A DNA stretch of 10,630 nucleotides from Bacteroidaceae bacterium. Lineage in GTDB: Bacteria; Bacteroidota; Bacteroidia; Bacteroidales; Bacteroidaceae. Each line of letters starts with the position of its first letter. Within the stretch, counting starts at the first letter, position 1. The notes beneath the pieces were generated by a model. The model was not told the DNA's origin and did no database searches. It was given only the letters and a program-made list of their open reading frames with translations. The DNA lies in the NCBI GenBank assembly GCA_021443285.1, contig JABUUG010000108.1:1638-12267 (forward strand). The letters are read 5' to 3'. Positions 1 to 5,660 of the stretch are shown here, one piece after another. Both the position numbers and the translations under genes were made by a program.

Positions 1-40
1 TCTCTGCAATGCTGTTTACGTCTATGTTGTTGACCATGGG

Positions 41-170
41 TTATGCACCTTAGGTGCGGGAGTTAAAGGAGTTAAAGGAAGTTAAGGGAGTTAAAGACAT
101 TACCTATGTGATTTGTGCTCAAGCAGTTGTTTGAGAAAAAGTCATTTGTCTTTAACTCCTTTAACTTCAT
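41..170. repeat. GAGTTAAAG palindromic intergenic element, copy 1
   Basis: This element lies just past the 3' end of the symporter gene. The left arm (58-99) has four GAGTTAAAG-like units and the right arm (147-168) has two CTTTAACTC-like units. Bases 78-99 pair with 147-168 with one mismatch, and the inner 13 bp are perfect. The 55-nt core (96-150) begins GACATTACC and ends GTCATTTGTC. At the left edge GCACCT-T-AGGTGC (45-57) is a perfect palindrome, and its TTAGGTG is shared with the edges of copies 2 and 3. The structure is seen directly. A role as a 3'-UTR hairpin is inferred. Confidence 0.85.
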
Positions 171-187
171 TATTCTAATACAACGTT

Positions 188-1549
188 CTACGACTCGAAC
201 TCATCGAGATTATTGTTCCACAGGTATTTCCTTGTCTCATATACAATCACACCGGTCAGGAGGATTAGGGCTATGAGGTTTGGTATTGCCATAAGAGCGT
301 TGAGGATGTCGGCGGCGGTCCATACGGTACCGAGGTCAACAGTGGCGCCCACATAGATGAACGCCACATAGATGAAGCGGTAATAGTAGCCTATCCTCTT
401 CACCTTAATGTAGCCTTTCCTGCTGAGGTATTGCGCTGCGCGCTCACCGTAAATCTCCCATCCGAGGATGGTGGAGAACGAGAAGGTGAGCAGAGCGAAG
501 GTGAGCAGCGGCGCGCCGATATACGGTATGTGTGAGAATGCCAGCTGCGTGATTGCCCCACCGTCTTGGTATGACACATCGTTGTAGGCGAGGATGCTGC
601 TTACGATGACGAGACCTGTGAGGGCGCAGATGACGACGGTGTCCCAGAAAGTGCCGCTTGAACTGACGAGTGCCTGACGCACGGGGTTGCGCGTCTTTGC
701 CGTAGCCGCCACGATGGGCGCGCTACCCATGCCCGACTCGTTGGAGAAGAGTCCGCGGGCGATGCCGTAGCGTGCGGCGATAATCATTGTCGAACCGAGG
801 AATCCGCCTTCGGCAGCCTCCGGCGAGAAGGCGCACTTCAGAATAAGTTTCAGGGATGCCTCGATATATGCGCTATTCATAATGAGAATAGCGATGCAGC
901 CTACAATATAAATGATGGCCATGAACGGCACGAAGGCCGTGCACACCTTCGATATGCTCTTCAGTCCGCCGATAAGCACGAGCCCTGCCAAGAGTGTTAC
1001 CGTAAGACCCGTCACCCATGTCGGTATGCTGAACGTCTTTAGCGCGAGTGTGGAGATGGCGTTCGACTGCACTGTGTCGCCGATGCCGAAGGCAGCTATT
1101 GCCGTGAACACCGCGAAGAGCATTCCCGCCCATTTGCATCCGAGCCCTTTCTCCAGGGCATACATCGGTCCGCCGTGAACGCGCCCCCGGCTGTCCGTCT
1201 CGCGGTATTTCACTGCCAGCAGTCCCTCCGCATACTTCGTGGCTATGCCGAAGAAGCCGGCTATCCAGCACCAGAACACTGCACCCGGTCCGCCGAGGGC
1301 TATGGCGGTGCCTACGCCGATTATGTTTCCCGTGCCGAGTGTGGCGGCGAGTGCTGTGGATAATGCCCCGAACTGCGACACCTCTCCCTCTGCGCCCTTG
1401 TCTTTTTTCAGCGAGAGCTTTATTGCCTTGAAGATGTAGCGCTGGGGGAAGCGCAGGCGTATGGTAAGGTAGATATGCGTGCCGACAAGCAGAATCATCA
1501 TCGGCCAGCCCCAGAGTATGTCGCAGATATAGTTCAGAACGTCAGTCAT
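188..1549 (-). CDS. Alanine/glycine:cation symporter (AGCS family)
   Basis: This is an inner-membrane sodium-coupled transporter of the AGCS family (AlsT/DagA type), expected to import alanine, glycine or a similar small amino acid. The 453-residue protein has about eleven hydrophobic segments. Family signatures are visible: GALSTALAATLGTGNIIGVG at 61-80 and GLFSNESGMGSAPI at 266-279, the latter being the most conserved stretch of the family. I chose the start MTDVLNYI at 1549. The frame stays open 42 codons further upstream, but that extension is low-complexity translation of palindromic repeat copy 2, and AGCS proteins normally begin close to the first helix. The length fits the family. No TAnnTTTG motif is seen between this gene and the lipoprotein gene upstream, so it may be read from that gene's promoters through the repeat. 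The exact substrate cannot be told from sequence. Confidence 0.93.
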   Translation of the reverse strand: MTDVLNYICDILWGWPMMILLVGTHIYLTIRLRFPQRYIFKAIKLSLKKDKGAEGEVSQFGALSTALAATLGTGNIIGVGTAIALGGPGAVFWCWIAGFFGIATKYAEGLLAVKYRETDSRGRVHGGPMYALEKGLGCKWAGMLFAVFTAIAAFGIGDTVQSNAISTLALKTFSIPTWVTGLTVTLLAGLVLIGGLKSISKVCTAFVPFMAIIYIVGCIAILIMNSAYIEASLKLILKCAFSPEAAEGGFLGSTMIIAARYGIARGLFSNESGMGSAPIVAATAKTRNPVRQALVSSSGTFWDTVVICALTGLVIVSSILAYNDVSYQDGGAITQLAFSHIPYIGAPLLTFALLTFSFSTILGWEIYGERAAQYLSRKGYIKVKRIGYYYRFIYVAFIYVGATVDLGTVWTAADILNALMAIPNLIALILLTGVIVYETRKYLWNNNLDEFES

Positions 1550-1553
1550 GGTA

Positions 1554-1761
1554 TTATGCGCTTTAGGTGGGTTCTGAAAATTGGAGTTAAGGGAGTTAAA
1601 GGAGTGGTAACTGAGGTTGGGAGTTAAGGGAGTTAAAGACAACTGACTTTTCTGAAGACAACTACCTGAATACAAACCATATAGGTAATGTCTTTAACTT
1701 CTTTAACTCCCAACCTCAGTTACCACTCCTTTAACTTCATAATTAATAGATATTGCCTTTA
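1554..1761. repeat. GAGTTAAAG palindromic intergenic element, copy 2 (34-bp perfect inverted repeat)
   Basis: This element fills the gap between the lipoprotein gene stop and the symporter start. Bases 1594-1627 and 1703-1736 form a perfect 34-bp inverted repeat that includes the non-repeat insert GTGGTAACTGAGGTT in both arms. The 55-nt core (1638-1692) lies in the opposite orientation to that of copy 1 and matches it at 43 of 55 positions in my hand alignment. The left flank TTTAGGTGGGTTC (1562-1574) is identical to one in copy 3. The right flank AGATATTGCCTTTA (1748-1761) matches copy 3 at 12 of 14. Shared flanks and core suggest a defined repeat family rather than chance simple sequence. 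Confidence 0.9.
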
Positions 1762-1768
1762 CAATCCT

Positions 1769-2353
1769 TTACGGCTCAAGGTCAGCCTCGTCACCGGTCT
1801 TTTCGTCAAACTCGAAGTGTTTCACGCTGACTGCCCCGGTCTTGCCGAGCGATAGCTGGAGGGTTATGAAATTGTCGGAGTTGTCGTCGGGTTCGCCTAT
1901 GCCCACAATGAACTTCTGCGTTGCGTCGTCGCCGTCGTAGTGGGTTATGTTTACAAGCACGAAGGAGTCGTAGAGCTTCTTGTCGATATACTGCCTGAAG
2001 TCAGACTTGCGGTATGTCTTGCTTACAGCCTCTGTGCCGTCGCTCCGTTTTACGGTGAGCTTTATCACGTTGTCATAATACTTGTCGCCCGTGGTTTCGT
2101 CCTTCACCACCGGCAGCTCCTTGTCCGCCTGTCTTGCGGCAACGATGGTGTATTCGCTGCCCCCCCACTGCACGTCCACGCTGTCTGTGCGTGTCTCCAA
2201 AGACTGTGTGCCTTTGGGCTTCTGCGGTTTCTCTTTCCTAACTATTATTATGTCCTTTTTCTTCTCTTCCTTACAAGAGGTGAAGAGCGCTGTGAAGGCA
2301 AGGATAAAAACTATGGTTCTGACTATTGAGGTTAAGAATGGTTTTGAAAACAT
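1769..2353 (-). CDS. DUF4738-like lipoprotein, possibly surface-exposed
   Basis: This is a predicted lipoprotein of 194 residues. It begins MFSKPFLTSIVRT, followed by a hydrophobic segment and a lipobox FTSC with the lipidated cysteine at residue 27. The next residues are KEEKKK; K-E-E directly after the cysteine resembles the lipoprotein export signal described in Bacteroidetes, so outer-membrane surface display is plausible. The mature domain, from about residue 55, has the pattern I associate with DUF4738 of Prevotella and Bacteroides (VQWGGSEYTI, then VVKDE and YYDNVIKLTVKR). No catalytic motif is visible and the function is unknown. An in-frame ATG lies 20 codons upstream, but starting at 2353 puts a normal signal peptide at the terminus and leaves room for the promoter-like site at 2389-2396. 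The gene lies upstream of the symporter on the same strand and divergent from pyrD. Confidence 0.8.
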   Translation of the reverse strand: MFSKPFLTSIVRTIVFILAFTALFTSCKEEKKKDIIIVRKEKPQKPKGTQSLETRTDSVDVQWGGSEYTIVAARQADKELPVVKDETTGDKYYDNVIKLTVKRSDGTEAVSKTYRKSDFRQYIDKKLYDSFVLVNITHYDGDDATQKFIVGIGEPDDNSDNFITLQLSLGKTGAVSVKHFEFDEKTGDEADLEP

Positions 2354-2388
2354 ATCACTTGAGTTACTTCGCGGCTTTTTAATGCGGA

Positions 2389-2396
2389 CAAAGTTA
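2389..2396 (-). promoter_or_regulatory. Proximal -7 promoter element of the lipoprotein gene
   Basis: On the minus strand this reads TAACTTTG, a perfect match to Bacteroidetes TAnnTTTG, about 35 bp before the ATG at 2353. A TTG lies about 18 bp further upstream, near the usual -33 spacing. Identified by motif only. Confidence 0.6.
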
Positions 2397-2466
2397 CGGT
2401 TAAGCGAGTGCAATCAAGCTTGCTTGAATTGCCGAGCAATAGTAACTTCGCGGCTTTTTAATGCCG

Positions 2467-2474
2467 CAAATTTA
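2467..2474 (-). promoter_or_regulatory. Distal -7 promoter element of the lipoprotein gene
   Basis: On the minus strand this reads TAAATTTG, matching TAnnTTTG, in the second copy of the duplicated block. A transcript from here would start with GCGGC-N8-GCCGC (2450-2467), a short hairpin that the proximal copy lacks because its second arm is altered. Confidence 0.45.
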
Positions 2475-2515
2475 CGGTTTTAGGCAAAAGGCTGATTTTT
2501 ACAGGAATTAATTTC

Positions 2516-2523
2516 TAACTTTG
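2516..2523 (+). promoter_or_regulatory. Promoter -7 element of pyrD
   Basis: TAACTTTG matches the Bacteroidetes TAnnTTTG motif 40 bp before the pyrD ATG. No good TTG at the -33 position is visible. The 40-nt leader is AT-rich and has no clear Shine-Dalgarno sequence, as is usual in this phylum. Confidence 0.6.
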
Positions 2524-2563
2524 CGGCAAAATAATTTAATAAGGTCAAATACAATCTGAACGT

Positions 2564-3472
2564 ATGGCTAACATAAGCGTTAATATAGGCGCATTGCCGC
2601 TGCGCAATCCGGTGATGACAGCCTCGGGCACATTCGGCTACGGCATAGAGTATGCCGATTTCATGAACCTCGCAAGTATCGGGGGGGTTATCGTCAAAGG
2701 CACCACACTGCTGCCGCGCGAGGGCAACGACTATCCACGCATGGCGGAGACGCCGATGGGAATGCTCAACTGCGTAGGTCTGCAGAACAAGGGGGTGGAC
2801 TATTTCTGCAAGCATATCTACCCTGAGATAAAGGATATAGACACCCACATGATTGTAAATGTCAGCGGAAACTCGCCTGAGAACTACGCCGAATGTGCGG
2901 CGCGCGTTAACGAACTGGAGAAGATTCCCGCCATAGAGCTGAACATCTCCTGCCCCAACGTGAAGCAGGGCGGCATGGCTTTCGGCACCTCATGCGCCGG
3001 GGCAGAGGCGGTGGTGAAGGCTGTGCGCAAGGCATACGACAAGACACTCATCGTGAAGCTCTCGCCGAATGTTACGGACATCGTGTCCATCGCAAAGGCT
3101 GTCGAGGCGGAGGGCGCCGACGCGGTGTCGCTCATCAACACGCTGATGGGTACAAAGATTGACATCGAGAAGCGGCGCATAGTGCTGTCGATAGGCACCG
3201 GCGGCCTCAGCGGCCCGTGCGTGAAGCCTGTCGCAGTGCGCATGGTGCATCAGGTGGCGAAGGCTGTCAGCATACCTGTTGTGGGACTGGGCGGCATAAG
3301 CAGCACAGAGGATGCCATAGAGTTCCTCATGGCGGGCGCCACTGCCATAGAGATAGGCACGGCAAACTTCCTCGACCCGGCTATCTCGGAGAAGGTGGCG
3401 GTGGGCATAAACGAGTGGCTCGACCGCCACGGTGTGGCTGACATACACGAGATTATCGGCTGCGCCAACTGA
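2564..3472 (+). CDS. pyrD: Dihydroorotate dehydrogenase, class 1B catalytic subunit
   Basis: This cytoplasmic FMN enzyme oxidises dihydroorotate to orotate, the fourth step of UMP synthesis. Its 302 residues are the usual length for class 1 enzymes and form a TIM barrel. Visible signatures are [13 protein letters not shown] at 15-27, the Lys45 region VKGTT, and [14 protein letters not shown] at 124-137. In that last motif Cys130 is the catalytic base typical of class 1, where class 2 enzymes use serine. [16 protein letters not shown] at 213-228 and the FMN-phosphate loop VVGLGGI near 239-245 are also present. Class 1B enzymes work with the FAD/iron-sulfur subunit PyrK, which usually lies next to pyrD. 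Here there is no pyrK on either side, and the gene has its own promoter. The start at 2564 fits the MANISVNIG terminus and the promoter spacing. Confidence 0.95.
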   Translation: MANISVNIGALPLRNPVMTASGTFGYGIEYADFMNLASIGGVIVKGTTLLPREGNDYPRMAETPMGMLNCVGLQNKGVDYFCKHIYPEIKDIDTHMIVNVSGNSPENYAECAARVNELEKIPAIELNISCPNVKQGGMAFGTSCAGAEAVVKAVRKAYDKTLIVKLSPNVTDIVSIAKAVEAEGADAVSLINTLMGTKIDIEKRRIVLSIGTGGLSGPCVKPVAVRMVHQVAKAVSIPVVGLGGISSTEDAIEFLMAGATAIEIGTANFLDPAISEKVAVGINEWLDRHGVADIHEIIGCAN

Positions 3473-3494
3473 TTTACCATCGGACGATTTCCGA

Positions 3495-3632
3495 TTTAGG
3501 TGGGTTCGATAAATGGGAGTGAAGTGGAGTTATTGTGGAGTTAAAGAGGAGTTAAAGTGACATATGTATTTGAAGCTCAGGACTGACCCCAGTTTCCACC
3601 CCTTTAACTCCAACTAACAGATATTATCTTTA
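3495..3632. repeat. GAGTTAAAG palindromic intergenic element, copy 3
   Basis: This element lies between the ends of two convergent genes. The left arm (about 3515-3557) has roughly four units. The right arm is short, and only 10 bp pair perfectly (3548-3557 with 3602-3611). The right side keeps a relative of the copy 2 insert (GTGG.AACTG.GGT on the minus strand, about 3587-3600). Bases 3548-3584 are identical to 5557-5593 of copy 4. This copy looks the most degenerate of the six. Confidence 0.75.
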
Positions 3633-3679
3633 GCTGTTTACAGATTATTCCGGAATTCCTCCATTTGGGGAATTATAAA

Positions 3680-3720
3680 GGGGTGGCGGACTGCTTTATC
3701 CGCCACCCCCTCTCGTTTTA
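3680..3720. terminator. Rho-independent terminator, probably bidirectional
   Basis: GGGGTGGCGGA (3680-3690) and TCCGCCACCCC (3699-3709) form a perfect 11-bp GC-rich stem with an 8-nt loop. Rightward the tail is CTCTCGTTTTATT, giving a T tract for pyrD transcripts. Leftward the stem is followed by TTTATAATT, so it may also stop transcripts of the lipoprotein gene. It lies about 210 bp after the pyrD stop. Confidence 0.8.
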
Positions 3721-3736
3721 TTATAATTGCGAAGCT

Positions 3737-3776
3737 TACGGACGAAAACTGTTACATATCACATTTTTCGTCTGTA
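3737..3776. other. Inverted repeat of unknown role
   Basis: GACGAAAA (3741-3748) pairs with TTTTCGTC (3765-3772). The stem extends to about 12 bp through one G-T position, around a 16-nt AT-rich loop. No T-run follows on either strand, so a terminator is not well supported. A binding site or 3'-end hairpin of the lipoprotein transcript is possible. Confidence 0.4.
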
Positions 3777-3818
3777 GCCGTTTCCCTGCAAGTAAAGCAG
3801 CAGCCCCAAAATAAACAT

Positions 3819-3897
3819 GCCATTTACGAGTGCTAAAAGGCATATTTACGATAGCTAAAGGGCATACTTACGATAGCTAAAGGGCATACTTGGCTGA
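3819..3897. repeat. 22-bp tandem repeat array, about 3.5 copies
   Basis: Units begin at 3832, 3854 and 3876 and read GCTAAAGGGCATACTTACGA plus TA, with few changes. A partial, more diverged unit precedes them at about 3819, and the last unit diverges at its end. The array ends 35 bp from the stop codon of the propeller lipoprotein gene. There are no spacers, so it is not a CRISPR array. It is unrelated to the GAGTTAAAG elements and sits at the only gene end lacking its own adjacent element. Confidence 0.85.
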
Positions 3898-3932
3898 GGC
3901 AACCCATCCAATCGCCATTCGCTGTCCGGGAA

Positions 3933-5456
3933 CTATCTCCCCTTGATGCCCACAGGTATGGAGTCCTGCTTGGCGGCGTTCAGTATTTCGCGCATTGGGA
4001 CATTGAAGCGTGAGGTCATGAACTCCGGGATGTTGTAGCTGTAGTCCAGCTGGCGGTAGTGCTTCCGAGGGTTCTCCTGTGGCAGCATGAAGGGCTTGCG
4101 GGCGTTGCCGTCCTTGTCGATATAGGTGAAGTACGGGCGGGTGTACAGACCGTCGTCGCGGCGCGAGCTGAACACCATCCACCGCGAGTTGCTGCTCCAT
4201 GAGTGGTAGCTCTCCACATCGTCGGAGTTTGCCGCCTTCATGCTTCTTATGGTGTCGGGGCGCTGGAGGTCTATCATGTAGAGGTCGGCATCTGAATGCC
4301 AGATGGAGAAGGTGCCGTAGTTGTGTATGGTGCATACGAGCCATCTGCCGTCGGGCGATATTCTCGGGAACGACACGCTCCTGCCCTTCAGTATGGTGTT
4401 GCCGCTCTGATCGGTGATGCCTGTGCGGGCGTTGTATATAGTGTCTGCCTTGTCGCCGAAGCAGCCCTTTTCCGCATCGAAGGCTATGCGGCAGAGCGAG
4501 TAGTGCACGTCCTTATAGTTCAGTCCCACATCCTCTATGCGCGGTGCAGAGCAGTAATAGAGCCATTTGCCATCAGGCGAAAAGGTGGGGAATGTCTGCA
4601 TATTGAGAGAATCCCTCAGCAGCGGTGAGAGTATCGCCTCGCGTGTGTCGGCATCATATACAAGCACATCTGACGCACGGTCGAAAACCTCTATGCGGTC
4701 TTTGTGGGCGGTGTGGAACTCCTGCGAGGTGTCGTTTGTGGAGAACGCAATGAAGCGGCCTGAAGGGTGCCACGACGGATATACGAATGCCGACATTGTG
4801 GAGTCGGTCTTGGTAGAGAGGCGTTCTATTGTGTTGTTGCGGAAGATGTATGTGCCTGCGCATGAGGTACGCATGTGGAAGAGCGTCCTGTCGGCGCGCT
4901 GCGAGCCTACGGTGTGGCAGTTCACGCAGTTGCCCTGAGTGTGGGAGTTCTCGAAGATGCAGCTCTCCTCCGATGTTGACAGCTGCTGCTGGTATATGCC
5001 CATGCGGTACCATCCCGAATAGCCGGGCGGTATGAGGCGGTAGGTTATGTAGTCGTCGATGCTGTCGGGCATGACAGTCATCGTGAACGGTTTGCCGCCC
5101 ACCCATTCGCCGTTAATCCTGCGCGCTATCGTCAGCGTCATCTTGCCGGACTTCCCTCCTTTGGTCAGGGTTTCCAGCGCATCCTTCCATTCGTCTTTGT
5201 CTATGCAGAAGTCCCCGCCGTCGGCGTTCGTCCACAGCGTCTGCCCCGCGGCTTCTATCTGGAGGGCGTAGCCGTCTGCTGTGGAGTCGCATACGGAGAA
5301 GTTTAGCGGTGCGATGTTGCAGGGTATTGTTACGTCGCGGTAGTCGGGATAGATGTCCGCCACATGGTTGTCTGTGCGCGATATGCTACCGCTTTGCGAA
5401 CAGGCGGCGAGAAGGCACAGCGTGGCGAGAAGGCATATAAGTCTGATTGTTTTCAA
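3933..5456 (-). CDS. TolB-like beta-propeller lipoprotein with a c-type heme motif
   Basis: This is an exported lipoprotein of 507 residues. The signal peptide ends in lipobox LAAC with Cys19. The following SQSGS lacks an acidic export signal, so a periplasm-facing location is more likely than the cell surface. A beta-rich N-terminal domain leads to CVNCH at 177-181, a c-type heme attachment motif. Four propeller blades with the PD40/WD40-like pattern follow: PSWHPSGRFIAFS (228-240), FPTFSPDGKWLYY (289-301), FPRISPDGRWLVC (364-376) and YHSWSSNSRWMVFSS (417-431). Similar Bacteroidales proteins are annotated as TolB-like or cytochrome c biosynthesis proteins; their function is not established to my knowledge. 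The start codon is TTG, the only one that gives the complete signal peptide; the first in-frame ATG lies near residue 106. The gene follows the DUF6057-like gene on the same strand after 204 bp occupied by repeat copy 4. Heme binding is inferred from the motif alone. Confidence 0.8.
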   Translation of the reverse strand: MKTIRLICLLATLCLLAACSQSGSISRTDNHVADIYPDYRDVTIPCNIAPLNFSVCDSTADGYALQIEAAGQTLWTNADGGDFCIDKDEWKDALETLTKGGKSGKMTLTIARRINGEWVGGKPFTMTVMPDSIDDYITYRLIPPGYSGWYRMGIYQQQLSTSEESCIFENSHTQGNCVNCHTVGSQRADRTLFHMRTSCAGTYIFRNNTIERLSTKTDSTMSAFVYPSWHPSGRFIAFSTNDTSQEFHTAHKDRIEVFDRASDVLVYDADTREAILSPLLRDSLNMQTFPTFSPDGKWLYYCSAPRIEDVGLNYKDVHYSLCRIAFDAEKGCFGDKADTIYNARTGITDQSGNTILKGRSVSFPRISPDGRWLVCTIHNYGTFSIWHSDADLYMIDLQRPDTIRSMKAANSDDVESYHSWSSNSRWMVFSSRRDDGLYTRPYFTYIDKDGNARKPFMLPQENPRKHYRQLDYSYNIPEFMTSRFNVPMREILNAAKQDSIPVGIKGR

Positions 5457-5475
5457 GGGGATGGGGTTCTTTTTT

Positions 5476-5632
5476 AAGGGGAGTTAATTGGGAGTTAGAG
5501 TGGAGTTATTGTGAAGTTAAAGTGGAGTTAAAGTGGAGTTATTGTGAAGTTAAAGTGGAGTTAAAGTGACATATGTATTTGAAGCTCAGGACTATTGTCC
5601 CTTTAACTTCACTTTAACTCCCCTTTAACTAC
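5476..5632. repeat. GAGTTAAAG palindromic intergenic element, copy 4 (33-bp tandem duplication)
   Basis: This element lies between the DUF6057-like gene and the propeller lipoprotein gene. The left arm (5480-5568) is the longest of the family, about eight units. Bases 5500-5532 are repeated exactly at 5533-5565, a 33-bp tandem duplication made of three 11-nt units (GTGGAGTTATT, GTGAAGTTAAA, GTGGAGTTAAA). The core (5557-5593) is identical over 37 bases to copy 3. The right arm (5596-5630) has about three units and pairs imperfectly with the left. No TAnnTTTG promoter is seen on the minus strand. Confidence 0.9.
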
Positions 5633-5660
5633 AGGTTACTATAGCTTAATCGTCATTACA

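Larger units (their letters stand above)
2362..2480 (-). repeat. Duplicated ~40-bp promoter block
   Basis: Two direct copies, about 2362-2402 and 2441-2480, share the run ACTTCGCGGCTTTTTAATGC (2366-2385 and 2445-2464) and then diverge slightly, including a one-base length difference. Each copy contains one leftward TAnnTTTG site. The 38-bp spacer includes the inverted repeat TCAAGC-TT-GCTTGA at 2414-2427. The duplication gives the lipoprotein gene two tandem candidate promoters. Confidence 0.8.
3473..3932. other. Convergent 3' intergenic region
   Basis: This 460-bp gap between the ends of pyrD and the propeller lipoprotein gene holds no credible gene. From left to right it contains palindromic repeat copy 3, a strong GC-rich terminator hairpin, a second inverted repeat (3737-3776) and a 22-bp tandem array next to the lipoprotein gene end. 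Confidence 0.8.

Noticed and set aside
41..1761. Copies 1 and 2 as terminal inverted repeats of a transposon carrying the symporter
   Set aside because: There is no transposase and no target-site duplication was seen. The same elements lie beside every other gene, so they do not delimit a unit here.
2480..2848. 122-codon minus-strand open frame overlapping the start of pyrD
   Set aside because: It is antisense to the conserved pyrD N-terminus and its promoter, with no recognisable features.
3819..3897. Possible CRISPR array
   Set aside because: The 22-bp units are contiguous without spacers and no cas gene is nearby.
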